Shown in pieces: positions 33,559 to 41,680 of a stretch of 64,000 nt of DNA (positions within the stretch are counted from its first letter, which is position 1; each line of letters starts with the position of its first letter). This DNA comes from Solimonas_A sp052035235. GTDB lineage: Bacteria > Pseudomonadota > Gammaproteobacteria > Nevskiales > Nevskiaceae. The notes beneath the pieces are model-generated. The model was not told the DNA's origin, made no database searches, and was given only the letters and a program-made list of their open reading frames with translations. The stretch is taken from the NCBI GenBank assembly GCA_052035235.1, contig JBPOHT010000033.1:21680-85679 (forward strand), in the 5' to 3' direction. Made by a program: the position numbers and the translations under genes.

Positions 33559-34029
33559 ATGCCCACGCTCAAGCAGTTCCTGAACGAATACCAGGTCAGC
33601 CACCAGAATCCCGTGAACTCGGCCATCCACATGGTCTGCGTGCCGGCGATCTTCTTCTCCACGCTGGCCCTGCTGTGGCTGATCCCGGTGGGCCGCTGGC
33701 TGGGCCTGTCGGCCGAGGTCGCGCCCTGGGTGAACCCGGTGACGATCTTCGCCCTGCCCACGGGGCTGTTCTACCTGCGCCTGTCCTTCGGCAGCTTCGC
33801 GGCGATGGTGGTGTGGTTCGCGATCTCGATCCTGGCGATCGTCGCCATCCAGCAGGCCGGCGGCCCGCTGCTGTGGATCGCACTGGCCACCTGGGTGATC
33901 GCCTGGGCGGTGCAGGTCTACGGCCACAAGGTGGAAGGCGCCAAGCCCTCGCTGGTGGATGACCTGCGCTTCCTGCTGATCGGCCCGCTGTTCGTGATGG
34001 ACAAGGTGTATCGCAAGCTGGGCGTGTAA
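33559..34029 (+). CDS. Mpo1-like (DUF962) membrane protein, probable 2-hydroxy fatty acid dioxygenase
   Basis: 156 residues with four hydrophobic segments (about 23-42, 55-75, 78-96 and 100-117). The conserved polar motifs of the family are present: SHQNPVNSAIH near the N-terminus and VYGHKVEGAKPSL, with the His/Glu/Pro residues thought to bind iron. Yeast Mpo1 is an Fe(II) dioxygenase that shortens 2-hydroxy fatty acids produced from phytosphingosine. GAGGAGA precedes the ATG at 33559. The nearby ceramidase makes a lipid role plausible, but this is inference. Confidence 0.83.
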   Translation: MPTLKQFLNEYQVSHQNPVNSAIHMVCVPAIFFSTLALLWLIPVGRWLGLSAEVAPWVNPVTIFALPTGLFYLRLSFGSFAAMVVWFAISILAIVAIQQAGGPLLWIALATWVIAWAVQVYGHKVEGAKPSLVDDLRFLLIGPLFVMDKVYRKLGV

Positions 34030-34036
34030 GTAATAA

Positions 34037-34194
34037 CCCCTCGCCCGCTTGCGGGAGAGGGGACGAGGACATGGATGTCCGAGGTAGGGCAACGCGGGAG
34101 CAGTTGCGGAGAGGGTTTCTGTAAATCTTGAAGGTTCTACAGAAACCCTCTCCCGGCCCTTTCGGGCCACCCTCTCCCGCAAACGGGCGAGGGG
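34037..34194. repeat. Composite palindromic element, outer arms 25 bp, inner arms 15 bp
   Basis: The outer arms 34037-34061 and 34170-34194 match at 24/25 and carry the CCCTCTCCCGC / GCGGGAGAGGG core. The inner arms 34109-34123 and 34138-34152 are a perfect 15-bp inverted repeat. Together they fill most of the gap between the convergent Mpo1-like and Crp/Fnr genes and could form a large cruciform or RNA hairpin. The same core recurs at 41273 and 63699. Confidence 0.8.
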
Positions 34195-34264
34195 ATGGAT
34201 CGATCGCGATCCTTGGGACTGACGGCAAAAGGATCGCGACTTGCATCGCTCCCACATGGACGTC

Positions 34265-34960
34265 TCAGCCGGCGTCGGCGATCCTCTGCAGCGCCGACAG
34301 ATTGATGATACGCAGCTTGCCGTAGTCCACCGATACCACACCGTCGGCTTCCAGCGCCTTGAGCTCCTTGCTGACGCTCTGGCGCGAGGCGCCGAGCATG
34401 CGGCCCAGGTCGTCCTGCGGCAGGTGCAGGTCGATCAGCAAACCCTCCGCTGTCTCCTTGCCGTAGAGCGCCAGCAGGTCGATCAGCCTACGCGCCAGCC
34501 GTGCCGGCAGCGAGGCGAACTGCGCGTCCTCGATGTAGCTGAAGGCCAGCCGCAGCTTGCGGCACAGCATCTTCACGAAATGCGGGTACAGCTCCGGCTG
34601 CGCGGCCAGCACGGCCAGGAACTTGTCGCGCGGCAGCATCAGCATTTCGGTCGCGCCCACAGCGCGCGAGTCATGCGTACGCGGCAGGCCGTCGAACATC
34701 GAGATTTCGCCGAACCAGGCCCCAGGCTCGAACTGCATCACCAGCAGCTCCTTGCCCTCGCCGGACACGCTGCCGGCGCGGATGCGCCCGCTCACCACGT
34801 TCCACAACCCGTCAGGCGCATCGCCCTGGGCGAACAGCAGCTCGCCGTCGGCCAGCCGGCGGCGCACCGCCATGGCGGCGAACTGTGTCACCACGTCCGG
34901 CGGCAGTTCGCGGAACCAGTCGCTGGCGACCAGCGCGGCGCGCTCCTCGGTCCAGCTCAC
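34265..34960 (-). CDS. Crp/Fnr-family transcriptional regulator
   Basis: 231 residues. The N-terminal cyclic-nucleotide-binding-like beta roll contains DGLWNVVSGRIRAG, PGAWFGEISMFDGLPRTHD and the dimer helix. The C-terminal winged helix-turn-helix has LPQDDLGRMLGASRQSVSKELKALE. There is no FNR-type cysteine cluster. It is more like the unspecialised Crp group that recognises TGTGA-type half-sites, but effector and targets are unknown. Its ATG overlaps the stop of the upstream lipoprotein gene (ATGA, 34957-34960), so expression is translationally coupled. Confidence 0.88.
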   Translation of the reverse strand: MSWTEERAALVASDWFRELPPDVVTQFAAMAVRRRLADGELLFAQGDAPDGLWNVVSGRIRAGSVSGEGKELLVMQFEPGAWFGEISMFDGLPRTHDSRAVGATEMLMLPRDKFLAVLAAQPELYPHFVKMLCRKLRLAFSYIEDAQFASLPARLARRLIDLLALYGKETAEGLLIDLHLPQDDLGRMLGASRQSVSKELKALEADGVVSVDYGKLRIINLSALQRIADAG

Positions 34961-35724
34961 GGGTATCGCTGCGGGTTGCGCAGTTCCAGGTCGTAACCCC
35001 AGGCGTGCGAGCCGGCGGCCACCGAGAAGCCCAGGGGCAGGGGACCATCGCCCTGCTGTTGGACGCTGCCTGCGCCGAGCATCGCGGTCTGCGGGGTGTA
35101 GAAGGCGTCCATGCTGGCCACCACCTTGCCGCCGGCAAAGTGGAAGGCGCGCGTGAGTCCGCCACCGGGCTGGTAGGCGGGGCCCAGGCTGTTGATACGC
35201 GTGGTGACGCTGCTGTTGGTGCCGCTGGCGCTGACCGAGCCGAGGCGTGCCAGCGGGGTAGCGGTGAGCTGGAAGTCCACGCTGCCCGGCTGCACCTTGT
35301 CCCCCATGCCCCAGGCCTCGAAGGCGGCGGCGGTGGCGGCGTGCTGGGTGTAGCCGCCGAGCAGGATGCCGTAGGCGGTGACCTCGGCGGACTTGAAGGC
35401 TTCCGGTGGCTCGATCAGCGCGAAGGCCAGCAGGTCCTGCGTGGGGCCCTGGCCGTCGAGGTCCGCGCAGCGGCTGCCGGCGATATGGATGCCGCCGAGC
35501 GGCACGCCGGGCAGCGGGTTGCCGTAGCTGAAGCCCTCCGGCAGCGGCGGCAGCGACGAGGGCGGCACCACCAGCAGGGCGGTCTGCTCCTCGCAGTCGC
35601 TGAAGTGCAGGGACTGCGGTACGGACCCGCCGGAGGCGCCGTCGCTGCCCCCGCAGCCCGACAGCAGTCCGGCGAGTGCGACGATGGCCGGCGCCATGAT
35701 TCTGATGTTGTCTGGATTCCCCAT
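34957..35724 (-). CDS. Hypothetical lipoprotein
   Basis: 255 residues, not recognised as a known family. A short N-terminal stretch leads to a lipobox (GLLSGC), then Gly/Ser-rich residues. The mature part is mostly beta-rich, with four further cysteines or fewer, and has hydrophobic strands such as LLAFALIEPP and VTAYGILLGGY. The start at 35724 is the first Met giving a sensible signal peptide; a second possibility is the Met at 35697. It lies 49 nt downstream of rsmE and overlaps the Crp/Fnr gene by 4 nt, so it may be an envelope protein controlled with, or sensing for, that regulator. Confidence 0.65.
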   Translation of the reverse strand: MGNPDNIRIMAPAIVALAGLLSGCGGSDGASGGSVPQSLHFSDCEEQTALLVVPPSSLPPLPEGFSYGNPLPGVPLGGIHIAGSRCADLDGQGPTQDLLAFALIEPPEAFKSAEVTAYGILLGGYTQHAATAAAFEAWGMGDKVQPGSVDFQLTATPLARLGSVSASGTNSSVTTRINSLGPAYQPGGGLTRAFHFAGGKVVASMDAFYTPQTAMLGAGSVQQQGDGPLPLGFSVAAGSHAWGYDLELRNPQRYP

Positions 35725-35773
35725 GCCGACACGCTGACAGCCCGGACCTGCTGCCGTCAATTGACGGCGAGCC

Positions 35774-36499
35774 CTAGGCCCAGTCGCCGAAGCGGGCCTG
35801 CAGCGCCGCCAGCACGGCGACACCGGCGGTTTCGGTGCGCAGCACGCGCGGCCCCACGCGCAAGCCCTGGAAGCCGGCCTGTGCGGCCTGGCGAATCTCG
35901 TGGTCGGACAATCCGCCCTCAGGGCCGATCAGCAGGGTCGCGGAGCGGACCTCGGGCAATGTGGAGAGGCCCTGGCTGGCCAGCGGGTCCAGCGTCAGGC
36001 GCAGGCCGGTCTCGCCGCAGTCCGGCAACCAGCGGTCCAGCGCCAGCGGCGCGGCCACCTCGGGAATGCGGGTGCGCCCCGATTGCTCGCAGGCGGACAC
36101 GACAATGCCGCGCCAGTGATCCAGCTTCTTCTCCCAGCGCTCGCCGTCCAGCTTCACCACCGAGCGCGAGGACAGCAGCGGCAGGATGCGCTGCACGCCC
36201 AGTTCCACGGCCTTCTGCAGGGTGTAGTCCATGCGGTCGCCCTTTGAGACGCACTGGGCCAGCGTGAGCTGCAGGGGAGATTCGCGGTCCACCTCGCGGC
36301 GCGCACCCAGGCGCAGCGTCGCACTGCGCTTGGCCACGGCGGTCAGGGTGGCCTCGTACTCGGCGCCGTCACCGCAGAACGCGGTGAAGGCTTCGCCCTC
36401 GCGCAGCCGCAGCACCTGCACCAGGTGGCGGAAGGCCTCCTCGGGCAAGGCGATCTCGCTGCCTTCCTGCAGCGGCGGCGCGAGATGGATGCGGGTCAT
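35774..36499 (-). CDS. rsmE: 16S rRNA (uracil-1498-N3)-methyltransferase
   Basis: 241 residues, the standard RsmE length. An N-terminal PUA-like domain (FRHLVQVLRLREGEAFTAF) precedes the SPOUT methyltransferase domain, with QKAVELGVQRILPL, SACEQSGRTRIPEV, the knotted cofactor site LIGPEGGLSDHEI and the terminal LGPRVLRTETA-type segment (here VGPRVLRTETAGV). It methylates U1498 of 16S rRNA in the assembled small subunit. It starts 7 nt after bioA, a linkage also seen in other gammaproteobacteria. Confidence 0.95.
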   Translation of the reverse strand: MTRIHLAPPLQEGSEIALPEEAFRHLVQVLRLREGEAFTAFCGDGAEYEATLTAVAKRSATLRLGARREVDRESPLQLTLAQCVSKGDRMDYTLQKAVELGVQRILPLLSSRSVVKLDGERWEKKLDHWRGIVVSACEQSGRTRIPEVAAPLALDRWLPDCGETGLRLTLDPLASQGLSTLPEVRSATLLIGPEGGLSDHEIRQAAQAGFQGLRVGPRVLRTETAGVAVLAALQARFGDWA

Positions 36500-36506
36500 G
36501 CGCCGG

Positions 36507-37889
36507 TCATCCGCGGGTGGCCAGCTCGATTCCTTCGAGCGCGGTCTTGCACATCAGCTCGATTTCCCTGGGCTCGATCACGTAGGGCGGCATGAAGTAG
36601 ACGACGTTGCCCAGCGGGCGCAGCAGCACGCCCTTCTCCAGGCCGTGCTGGTACACGCGCAGGCCGCGGCGTTCCTCGGCGGGAAAGGGGGTTTCCTTGC
36701 GGCCGCCCTTGGCCAGTTCGATCGCTACGATCATGCCCTGCTGGCGCACCTCGGCGACGTGCCGCAGGCCGCGGATCTCCGCGGTATGCGCCCACATGTA
36801 CTGCGACAGCAGCTGGTTGGTGGCCAGCACGCGGGTGTCCTGGATCAGGTCCAGCGTCGCCAGCGCGGCGCGGCAGCCCAGGGGGTTGCCGGTGAAGGAA
36901 TGCGAATGCAGGAAGGCGCGGCCGGACTTGTATTCGTCGTAGAAGGCCTCGTAGATCGACTCGCGCGTCAGCGTGACCGCCAGCGGCAGGGTGCCGCCGG
37001 TAAGTCCCTTGGAGAGGCACATGAAGTCCGGCGTGATGCCGGGCTGCGCGTCCGGGTCGCGGCGCGGCGGCGGCGCCCAGTCGCAGGCGAACAGACGGCC
37101 GGTGCGGCCGAAGCCCACGGCGATCTCGTCGGCGATCAGGTGCACGCCATGACGGTCGCAGGCCTCGCGCAGCATGGTCAGGTACAGCGGGTGGTACATG
37201 CGCATGCCGCCGGCGCATTGCACCAGCGGTTCCAGGATCACCGCGCAGGTCTCGTGCGCGTGCTGCTCCAGCGCCAGTTCCATGTGGCGGAACATCTGGC
37301 GCGTGTGGTCTTCCCAGGAAGCGCCGGCGCCGCGCTCGTAGCAATCCGGCGAGCGCACGTGGATCGGCTGCAGCAGCAGCGGCGCGTAGGTGTCGCGGTA
37401 CATGCTGGGGCCGCCCATTGCCAGCGCGCCCAGGGTCTCGCCGTGGTAGCCGCCGGTCAGGGCGATGAAGCGCTTCTTGGCGGGCTTCCCGGCGTTCTGC
37501 CAGTAGTGGAAGCTCATCTTCAGCGCGATCTCGATCGCGGAGGAGCCGTTGTCGCCGTAGAAGCAGCGCGTCAGGCCGGGCGGGGCCAGGCGCACCAGGC
37601 GCTCCGACAGCTCCACCACCGGCTCGTGCGTGAAGCCGCCGAGCATGATGTGGTCCAGCGTGTCGAGCTGCTGCTTGAGCTGCTCGACGATCACCGGATG
37701 GCGGTGGCCGAAGATGTTGGTCCACCAGGAACTGACGGCGTCGAGATAACGCTTGCCCTCGAAGTCCTCCAGCCAGGCGCCTTCGGCGCGCTTGATCGGC
37801 ACGAGCGGCAGCCACTCGTGGTCCTTCATCTGCGTGCAGGGATGCCAGACATGCGCCAGCGAGCGGCGCATCATCTCTTCGTTGTTCAC
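36507..37889 (-). CDS. bioA: Adenosylmethionine-8-amino-7-oxononanoate aminotransferase
   Basis: 460 residues, a class III PLP aminotransferase of biotin synthesis (KAPA to DAPA, with S-adenosylmethionine as amino donor). Motifs include WHPCTQMKDHEWLPL, YLDAVSSWWTNIFGH, FYGDNGSSAIEIALKM, LIADEIAVGFGRTG and CLSKGLTGG with the PLP lysine (about Lys294). I chose the GTG at 37889, which overlaps the argA stop as GTGA, implying translational coupling; an ATG 15 nt further in is the alternative. No other biotin genes are in the window. Confidence 0.93.
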   Translation of the reverse strand: MNNEEMMRRSLAHVWHPCTQMKDHEWLPLVPIKRAEGAWLEDFEGKRYLDAVSSWWTNIFGHRHPVIVEQLKQQLDTLDHIMLGGFTHEPVVELSERLVRLAPPGLTRCFYGDNGSSAIEIALKMSFHYWQNAGKPAKKRFIALTGGYHGETLGALAMGGPSMYRDTYAPLLLQPIHVRSPDCYERGAGASWEDHTRQMFRHMELALEQHAHETCAVILEPLVQCAGGMRMYHPLYLTMLREACDRHGVHLIADEIAVGFGRTGRLFACDWAPPPRRDPDAQPGITPDFMCLSKGLTGGTLPLAVTLTRESIYEAFYDEYKSGRAFLHSHSFTGNPLGCRAALATLDLIQDTRVLATNQLLSQYMWAHTAEIRGLRHVAEVRQQGMIVAIELAKGGRKETPFPAEERRGLRVYQHGLEKGVLLRPLGNVVYFMPPYVIEPREIELMCKTALEGIELATRG

Positions 37890-39202
37890 AACGATTTCAC
37901 CAGGACCTTGGAATTGCGCTGCCAGTTGTAGAACTTCTGGCGCTCCTGCGGCAGCGCCTCGATGCCGGACTCGGCGAAGCCGCGCTCGATGAACCAGTGC
38001 GGTGACTGCGTGGTGAGGCTGAACAGCTTCTTCAGCCCCAGCTGCCGTGCTTCGGTCTCCACTCGCTTGAGCAGCGCGGCGGCATGGCCGGCGCGCTGGT
38101 AGTCGGGGTGCACGGCGATGCAGGCCAGCTCGCCCATGCCGGCCTCGGCATAGGGAAACAGCGCGCAGCAGGCGATGACCAGGCCATCGCGCACGATGAC
38201 GTTGAAGTGCTGGATGTCCAGCTCCAGCTGCTCGCGCGAGCGCGGCACCAGCACGCCGCGCTGTTCCAGCGGCTGGATCAGCTGCAGCACGCCACCGACG
38301 TCCTCGATGCTGGCGTCGCGGGTCGCTTCGTATTCGGCATCGGCATAGAGCATCAGGCCCTCGCCGTCGCGGGTGTAGAGCTCGCGCAGCAGCGCGCCGT
38401 CCACTGCTGCGGCGATCAGGTGCACGCGCTTGACGCCGCCGCGGCCAGCGGCGATGGCGGATTGCAGGTAGGCGCGATCCTCCGCGGCACTGACCTGGGA
38501 CAGCAGGGCCTCGGCGCCGGCCAAGGACAGTTGCCCTGCGTCGCCGGTGTCGTCCGCCAGCTTCCACTGGTTGGGGTCGGAGGACAGCACGAACACCAGC
38601 TTGTCCGCACCCAGCGCGGCGGCCACGGCCGTGGCCACGTCCTTGGCGCGCAGGTTGAAGATCTCCCCGGTCGGCGAATAGCCCACGGGGGAGAGCAGGG
38701 CGATGCGGTCCTGGTCCAGCACCTGGCGGATGGTGTCCACGTCCACCCGGCGCACTTCGCCGGTGAACTGGTGATCCACGCCGTCGCGCACGCCTACCGG
38801 CCGCGCGGTGATCCAGTTGCCGCTGGCGACCTTGATGCGCGCGCCGCCCATGGGGGTGCTCGCCAGCGAGGTGGAGAGCCGGGCCTCGATATCCATGCGC
38901 AGGCTGCCGACGGCGCCCTTGACCGCTTCCAGTGTCGGCCGGTCGGTGATGCGCAGACCGCCGGAGTAGCGCGGCTCCACGCCGCGCAGCGCCAATTGCT
39001 GGTTGATCTGCGGCCGCGCGCCGTGCACCAGCACCAGCTTCACGCCCAGGCTGTGCAGCAGGCCGACGTCGTAGAGCAACTGGTCAAAATCCGCACGCTC
39101 GGCCGCCTCGCCCTCGAAGGCGATCACGAACACGCGGCCGTGGTGCGCATGCACGTAGGGCGCACAACCGCGTAAAGCAGCAACAAAATCAGCGGGATTC
39201 AT
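37886..39202 (-). CDS. argA: N-acetylglutamate synthase (kinase-like plus GNAT domains)
   Basis: 438 residues with the classical ArgA layout. An amino-acid kinase-fold domain (about 1-285) carries LGVKLVLVHGARPQINQQL and LSPVGYSPTGEIFNL; a GNAT acetyltransferase domain (about 290-438) has FPYAEAGMGELACIAVHPDYQRAGHAAALL. It catalyses the first step of arginine synthesis, N-acetylation of glutamate from acetyl-CoA. The likely start is 39202. A TATAAT box on the minus strand (39209-39214) ends 6 nt before the ATG, so the transcript may be leaderless; an upstream ATG at 39220 would put that box inside the gene. Confidence 0.93.
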   Translation of the reverse strand: MNPADFVAALRGCAPYVHAHHGRVFVIAFEGEAAERADFDQLLYDVGLLHSLGVKLVLVHGARPQINQQLALRGVEPRYSGGLRITDRPTLEAVKGAVGSLRMDIEARLSTSLASTPMGGARIKVASGNWITARPVGVRDGVDHQFTGEVRRVDVDTIRQVLDQDRIALLSPVGYSPTGEIFNLRAKDVATAVAAALGADKLVFVLSSDPNQWKLADDTGDAGQLSLAGAEALLSQVSAAEDRAYLQSAIAAGRGGVKRVHLIAAAVDGALLRELYTRDGEGLMLYADAEYEATRDASIEDVGGVLQLIQPLEQRGVLVPRSREQLELDIQHFNVIVRDGLVIACCALFPYAEAGMGELACIAVHPDYQRAGHAAALLKRVETEARQLGLKKLFSLTTQSPHWFIERGFAESGIEALPQERQKFYNWQRNSKVLVKSL

Positions 39203-39208
39203 GCATAA

Positions 39209-39214
39209 ATTATA
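39209..39214 (-). promoter_or_regulatory. TATAAT -10 box directly before argA (possible leaderless start)
   Basis: On the minus strand the order is TATAAT, six nucleotides (TTATGC), then the argA ATG. Transcription would begin at or next to the start codon. No good -35 hexamer is seen 17 nt upstream, and there is no Shine-Dalgarno sequence. Confidence 0.5.
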
Positions 39215-39342
39215 GTGCATTCGCGGGTTTTGGCCGCCCCCTGGGTGCCGGCGGGGCAGAAAAAGGCCCCAGCCCCTGGGTCGGGGTGGCCGGACCGGCC
39301 CCAAGACGCCTGCCGTCACCTGAAGGAGCCTCGGCATCCCCG

Positions 39343-39348
39343 TATAAT
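39343..39348 (+). promoter_or_regulatory. TATAAT -10 box directly before ygfB (possible leaderless start)
   Basis: TATAAT is followed by CAGTGGG and the ATG at 39356, so initiation about 7 nt downstream would start at the ATG. The -35 position (39320-39325, CTGAAG) is weak. Together with the argA box this gives a short divergent promoter pair. Confidence 0.5.
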
Positions 39349-39355
39349 CAGTGGG

Positions 39356-39928
39356 ATGCAAGATTCCGTCTCCTACGAAGCGTTGTCCGACACCTTTGCC
39401 CGCATCGGCAGTCGCGATAACCCCGCCGAATACCACGGCACCCTCTGCGGCGCCTTGTGCGTCCGTGCCCCCGAAGATCTCAACCTGGCGCGCCTGCTGG
39501 ATGCCGGCGACGAGGAGCAGGCCCTGCGCCCGGATGCCCAGGCCCAGGCGGAGCTGCGCCGCCTCTGCGGCGAGGCCGTGCGCATGCTGCAGGATGAGGA
39601 CATGGGCTTCATCCCCCTGCTGCCGGACGACGATGCCGCGCTGGCGGCCCGTACGCAGGCCCTGGCCTCCTGGTGCGAGGGCTTCCTCTACGGGCTGGCC
39701 AGCCGCCCGGGGCTGGACCTGAAGAAGTGCTCCGAGGAAGTGCGCGAGGTGCTGCGCGACTTCAGCCAGTTCACCCAGGCCTCGCTCGGCGACGAAGAAG
39801 ACATGGAGCTGGAGGAGGGTGCATACACCGAGCTGGTGGAGTACGTCCGCGTGGGTGCCCAGCTGGTGTTCATGGAATTCCGGGCCCGGCCGCTGCCGGA
39901 CCCCTCCGAGTCGAGGCAGCTGCATTGA
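39356..39928 (+). CDS. ygfB: UPF0149 family protein (YgfB-like)
   Basis: 190 residues, matching the YgfB/YecA (UPF0149) family: an all-helical protein with the N-terminal EYHGTLCGALC motif, ASWCEGFLYGLA in the middle and an acidic segment DEEDMELEEGAYTELVEYVRVG near the C-terminus. In Pseudomonas YgfB has been linked to beta-lactamase regulation; in most species its role is unclear. It heads the conserved ygfB-pepP-ubiH-ubiI order. The stop overlaps the pepP TTG start (TTGA, 39925-39928). Confidence 0.9.
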   Translation: MQDSVSYEALSDTFARIGSRDNPAEYHGTLCGALCVRAPEDLNLARLLDAGDEEQALRPDAQAQAELRRLCGEAVRMLQDEDMGFIPLLPDDDAALAARTQALASWCEGFLYGLASRPGLDLKKCSEEVREVLRDFSQFTQASLGDEEDMELEEGAYTELVEYVRVGAQLVFMEFRARPLPDPSESRQLH

Positions 39929-41244
39929 AGCCCAACGCCAAGTCCCTGAAGGAGTACGCCGGCCGCCGCGCGCGGCTGATGAAGCGCATGGGCGCCGGCG
40001 CGGTGGCGATCCTGCCTGGCGCGCGTGAGGTCACGCGCTCGCGCGACACGCATTACCCCTTCCGCCAGGACAGCGATTTCCGCTACCTGACCGGCTTCCT
40101 GGAGCCGGACTGCATTGCCGTGCTGGCCCCGGGCCGCAGGGGCGGCGCCTTCGTGCTGTTCGTGCGGGCGCGCAACCCGGAACGCGAGATCTGGGACGGC
40201 CGCCGCGCCGGGCCGGAGGGCGCGGTGACCGACTACGGCGCTGACGAGGCCTATCCGATCGAGGAATTCGCCGAGCGCCTGCCGCAGTTGCTGGGTGGCC
40301 GCTCGAGGGTGTTCTACAACCTGGGCGAGCATCCGGCGCTGGACCCGCAGGTCACCGCCTGCGTACGCGAGATCCGCGAGGTGTCGCGCCGCGGCGCCGC
40401 CGCGCCCACCGAGTTCGTGGCGCTGGAAGGTACGCTGCACGAGATGCGCCTGGTCAAGACGCCGGCCGAGATCGCGGTGATGAAGCGTGCCGCCGAGATC
40501 AGCGCCGAGGCGCATTGCCTGGCCATGAAGGCGACGCGGGCCGGCAAGTACGAATGGCAGATCGCCGCCGAGATCCACGCCCACTTCGGCCACCACCACA
40601 TGGAGCCGGGCTACGGCAGCATCGTCGGCGGCGGCGAGAACGCCTGCATCCTGCACTACGTCGAGAACAACGCCGTGCTCAAGGACGGCGACCTGCTGCT
40701 GATCGATGCCGGTGGCGAGCTGGCGGGCTATACCGCCGACATTACCCGCACTTTCCCGGTCAGCGGCAAGTTCAGCAAGGCGCAGCAGGCGGTCTACGAG
40801 GTGGTGCTGGCGGCCAATGTCGCGGCGATCAAGGCGATGCAGCCGGGCAGTTCCTCGGGCCGCCCGCACGAGATCGCTACGCGCATCCTCACCGAGGGCA
40901 TGGTGGCGCTGGGCCTGCTCAAGGGCGACCCGAAGCAGCTGGTGCGCGATAACGCCCACCGTCAGTTCTATATGCACGGCACTGGCCATTGGCTGGGCAT
41001 GGACGTGCATGACGTGGGGCGCTATCGGCTGGACGGCATGCCGCGCGAGTTCCTGCCGGGCATGGTGATGACCATCGAACCGGGCCTGTACATCGCGCCG
41101 GGCACCAAGGGCGTCGACCAGAAGTACTGGGGCATCGGTATCCGTATCGAGGACGATGTGCTGGTCACCGACAAGGGGCCGCAGGTGCTGACGGGTGGCG
41201 TGCCGAAGACGGTTCGGGATATCGAAGCGCTGATGCGTGCATGA
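39925..41244 (+). CDS. pepP: Xaa-Pro aminopeptidase (aminopeptidase P)
   Basis: 439 residues, aminopeptidase P of the M24 family, removing N-terminal residues before proline. An N-terminal creatinase-like domain (SRDTHYPFRQDSDFRYLTGFLEP) precedes the pita-bread domain. Dinuclear metal ligands are visible in LLIDAGGELAGYTADITRTF, HGTGHWLGMDVHD, TIEPGLY and GIRIEDD. I chose the TTG at 39925 because it overlaps the ygfB stop and gives the usual family length; the first in-frame ATG would delete conserved N-terminal residues. Confidence 0.94.
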   Translation: MKPNAKSLKEYAGRRARLMKRMGAGAVAILPGAREVTRSRDTHYPFRQDSDFRYLTGFLEPDCIAVLAPGRRGGAFVLFVRARNPEREIWDGRRAGPEGAVTDYGADEAYPIEEFAERLPQLLGGRSRVFYNLGEHPALDPQVTACVREIREVSRRGAAAPTEFVALEGTLHEMRLVKTPAEIAVMKRAAEISAEAHCLAMKATRAGKYEWQIAAEIHAHFGHHHMEPGYGSIVGGGENACILHYVENNAVLKDGDLLLIDAGGELAGYTADITRTFPVSGKFSKAQQAVYEVVLAANVAAIKAMQPGSSSGRPHEIATRILTEGMVALGLLKGDPKQLVRDNAHRQFYMHGTGHWLGMDVHDVGRYRLDGMPREFLPGMVMTIEPGLYIAPGTKGVDQKYWGIGIRIEDDVLVTDKGPQVLTGGVPKTVRDIEALMRA

Positions 41245-41272
41245 CCAGCAAGGCGCCAGGTGCATGGCTTCT

Positions 41273-41296
41273 CCCTCTCCCGCTGGCGGGAGAGGG
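41273..41296. repeat. Palindrome CCCTCTCCCGC-TG-GCGGGAGAGGG
   Basis: A perfect 11-bp stem lies 28 nt after the pepP stop, followed by TTGGGGTGAGGGTGG. It is the same family as 34037-34194 and 63699-63726. The gap from 41245 to 41680 holds only this palindrome, a short unassigned spacer and the dispersed element at 41345. Confidence 0.75.
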
Positions 41297-41344
41297 TTGG
41301 GGTGAGGGTGGTGCTCTCTGGAACTCGCCGAGCCTTGTCTGTAA

Positions 41345-41590
41345 TGCCGGCGACTACGCCGGTCAAGAGCTGTTGATCTTCGGAGATTTATTTCGCCCAA
41401 GGGCGAGTTACTTTTCTTTGCTTGTGCAAAGAAAAGTAACCAAAAGAAAGCACCCCCAGGTGCGAGTGGCCCCGCTTTGGCGGGGCAACCTGCGCGGCGG
41501 TCGGGCGCGGACGGGGTCGGGCCCACAGGCCATCCATGGCCTGAGGCCCCTCGGCCGGACATCCTGTCCGGCTCGCCCCCTGCGCCTGAC
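41345..41590 (+). repeat. Dispersed intergenic element, copy 1
   Basis: This stretch closely matches 63770-64000 in the same orientation. Shared landmarks in order are GCCGGCGACTACGCCGGTCA, the GGGCGAGTTACTTT-CTTTGCTTGTGCAAAG palindrome with AGTAACCAAA, GGGGCAACCTGCGCGG, GGTCGGGCCCACAGGCCATC with CATGGCCTGAGG, and CCGGACATCCTGTCCGG. It is made of nested short palindromes with no convincing ORF. The following 90 nt to the ubiH start show nothing I can assign. Similar sequences are, from memory, frequent in Xanthomonadales-like genomes. Confidence 0.8.
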
Positions 41591-41680
41591 CACCGCGCAG
41601 GCACTCGCACAATGGGACCCCGACATCAAAAGCATTCGCTGCGCTCATTACAGCCATCGGATGCGGGGAATAATCCTGCA

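Noticed and set aside
34037..34194. Composite palindrome considered as a coding element or phage attachment site
   Set aside because: No integrase or tRNA nearby and no open frame with support; it fits a dispersed repeat.
34265..34960. Crp/Fnr regulator considered as an oxygen-sensing FNR
   Set aside because: No N-terminal cysteine cluster of the FNR type is present.
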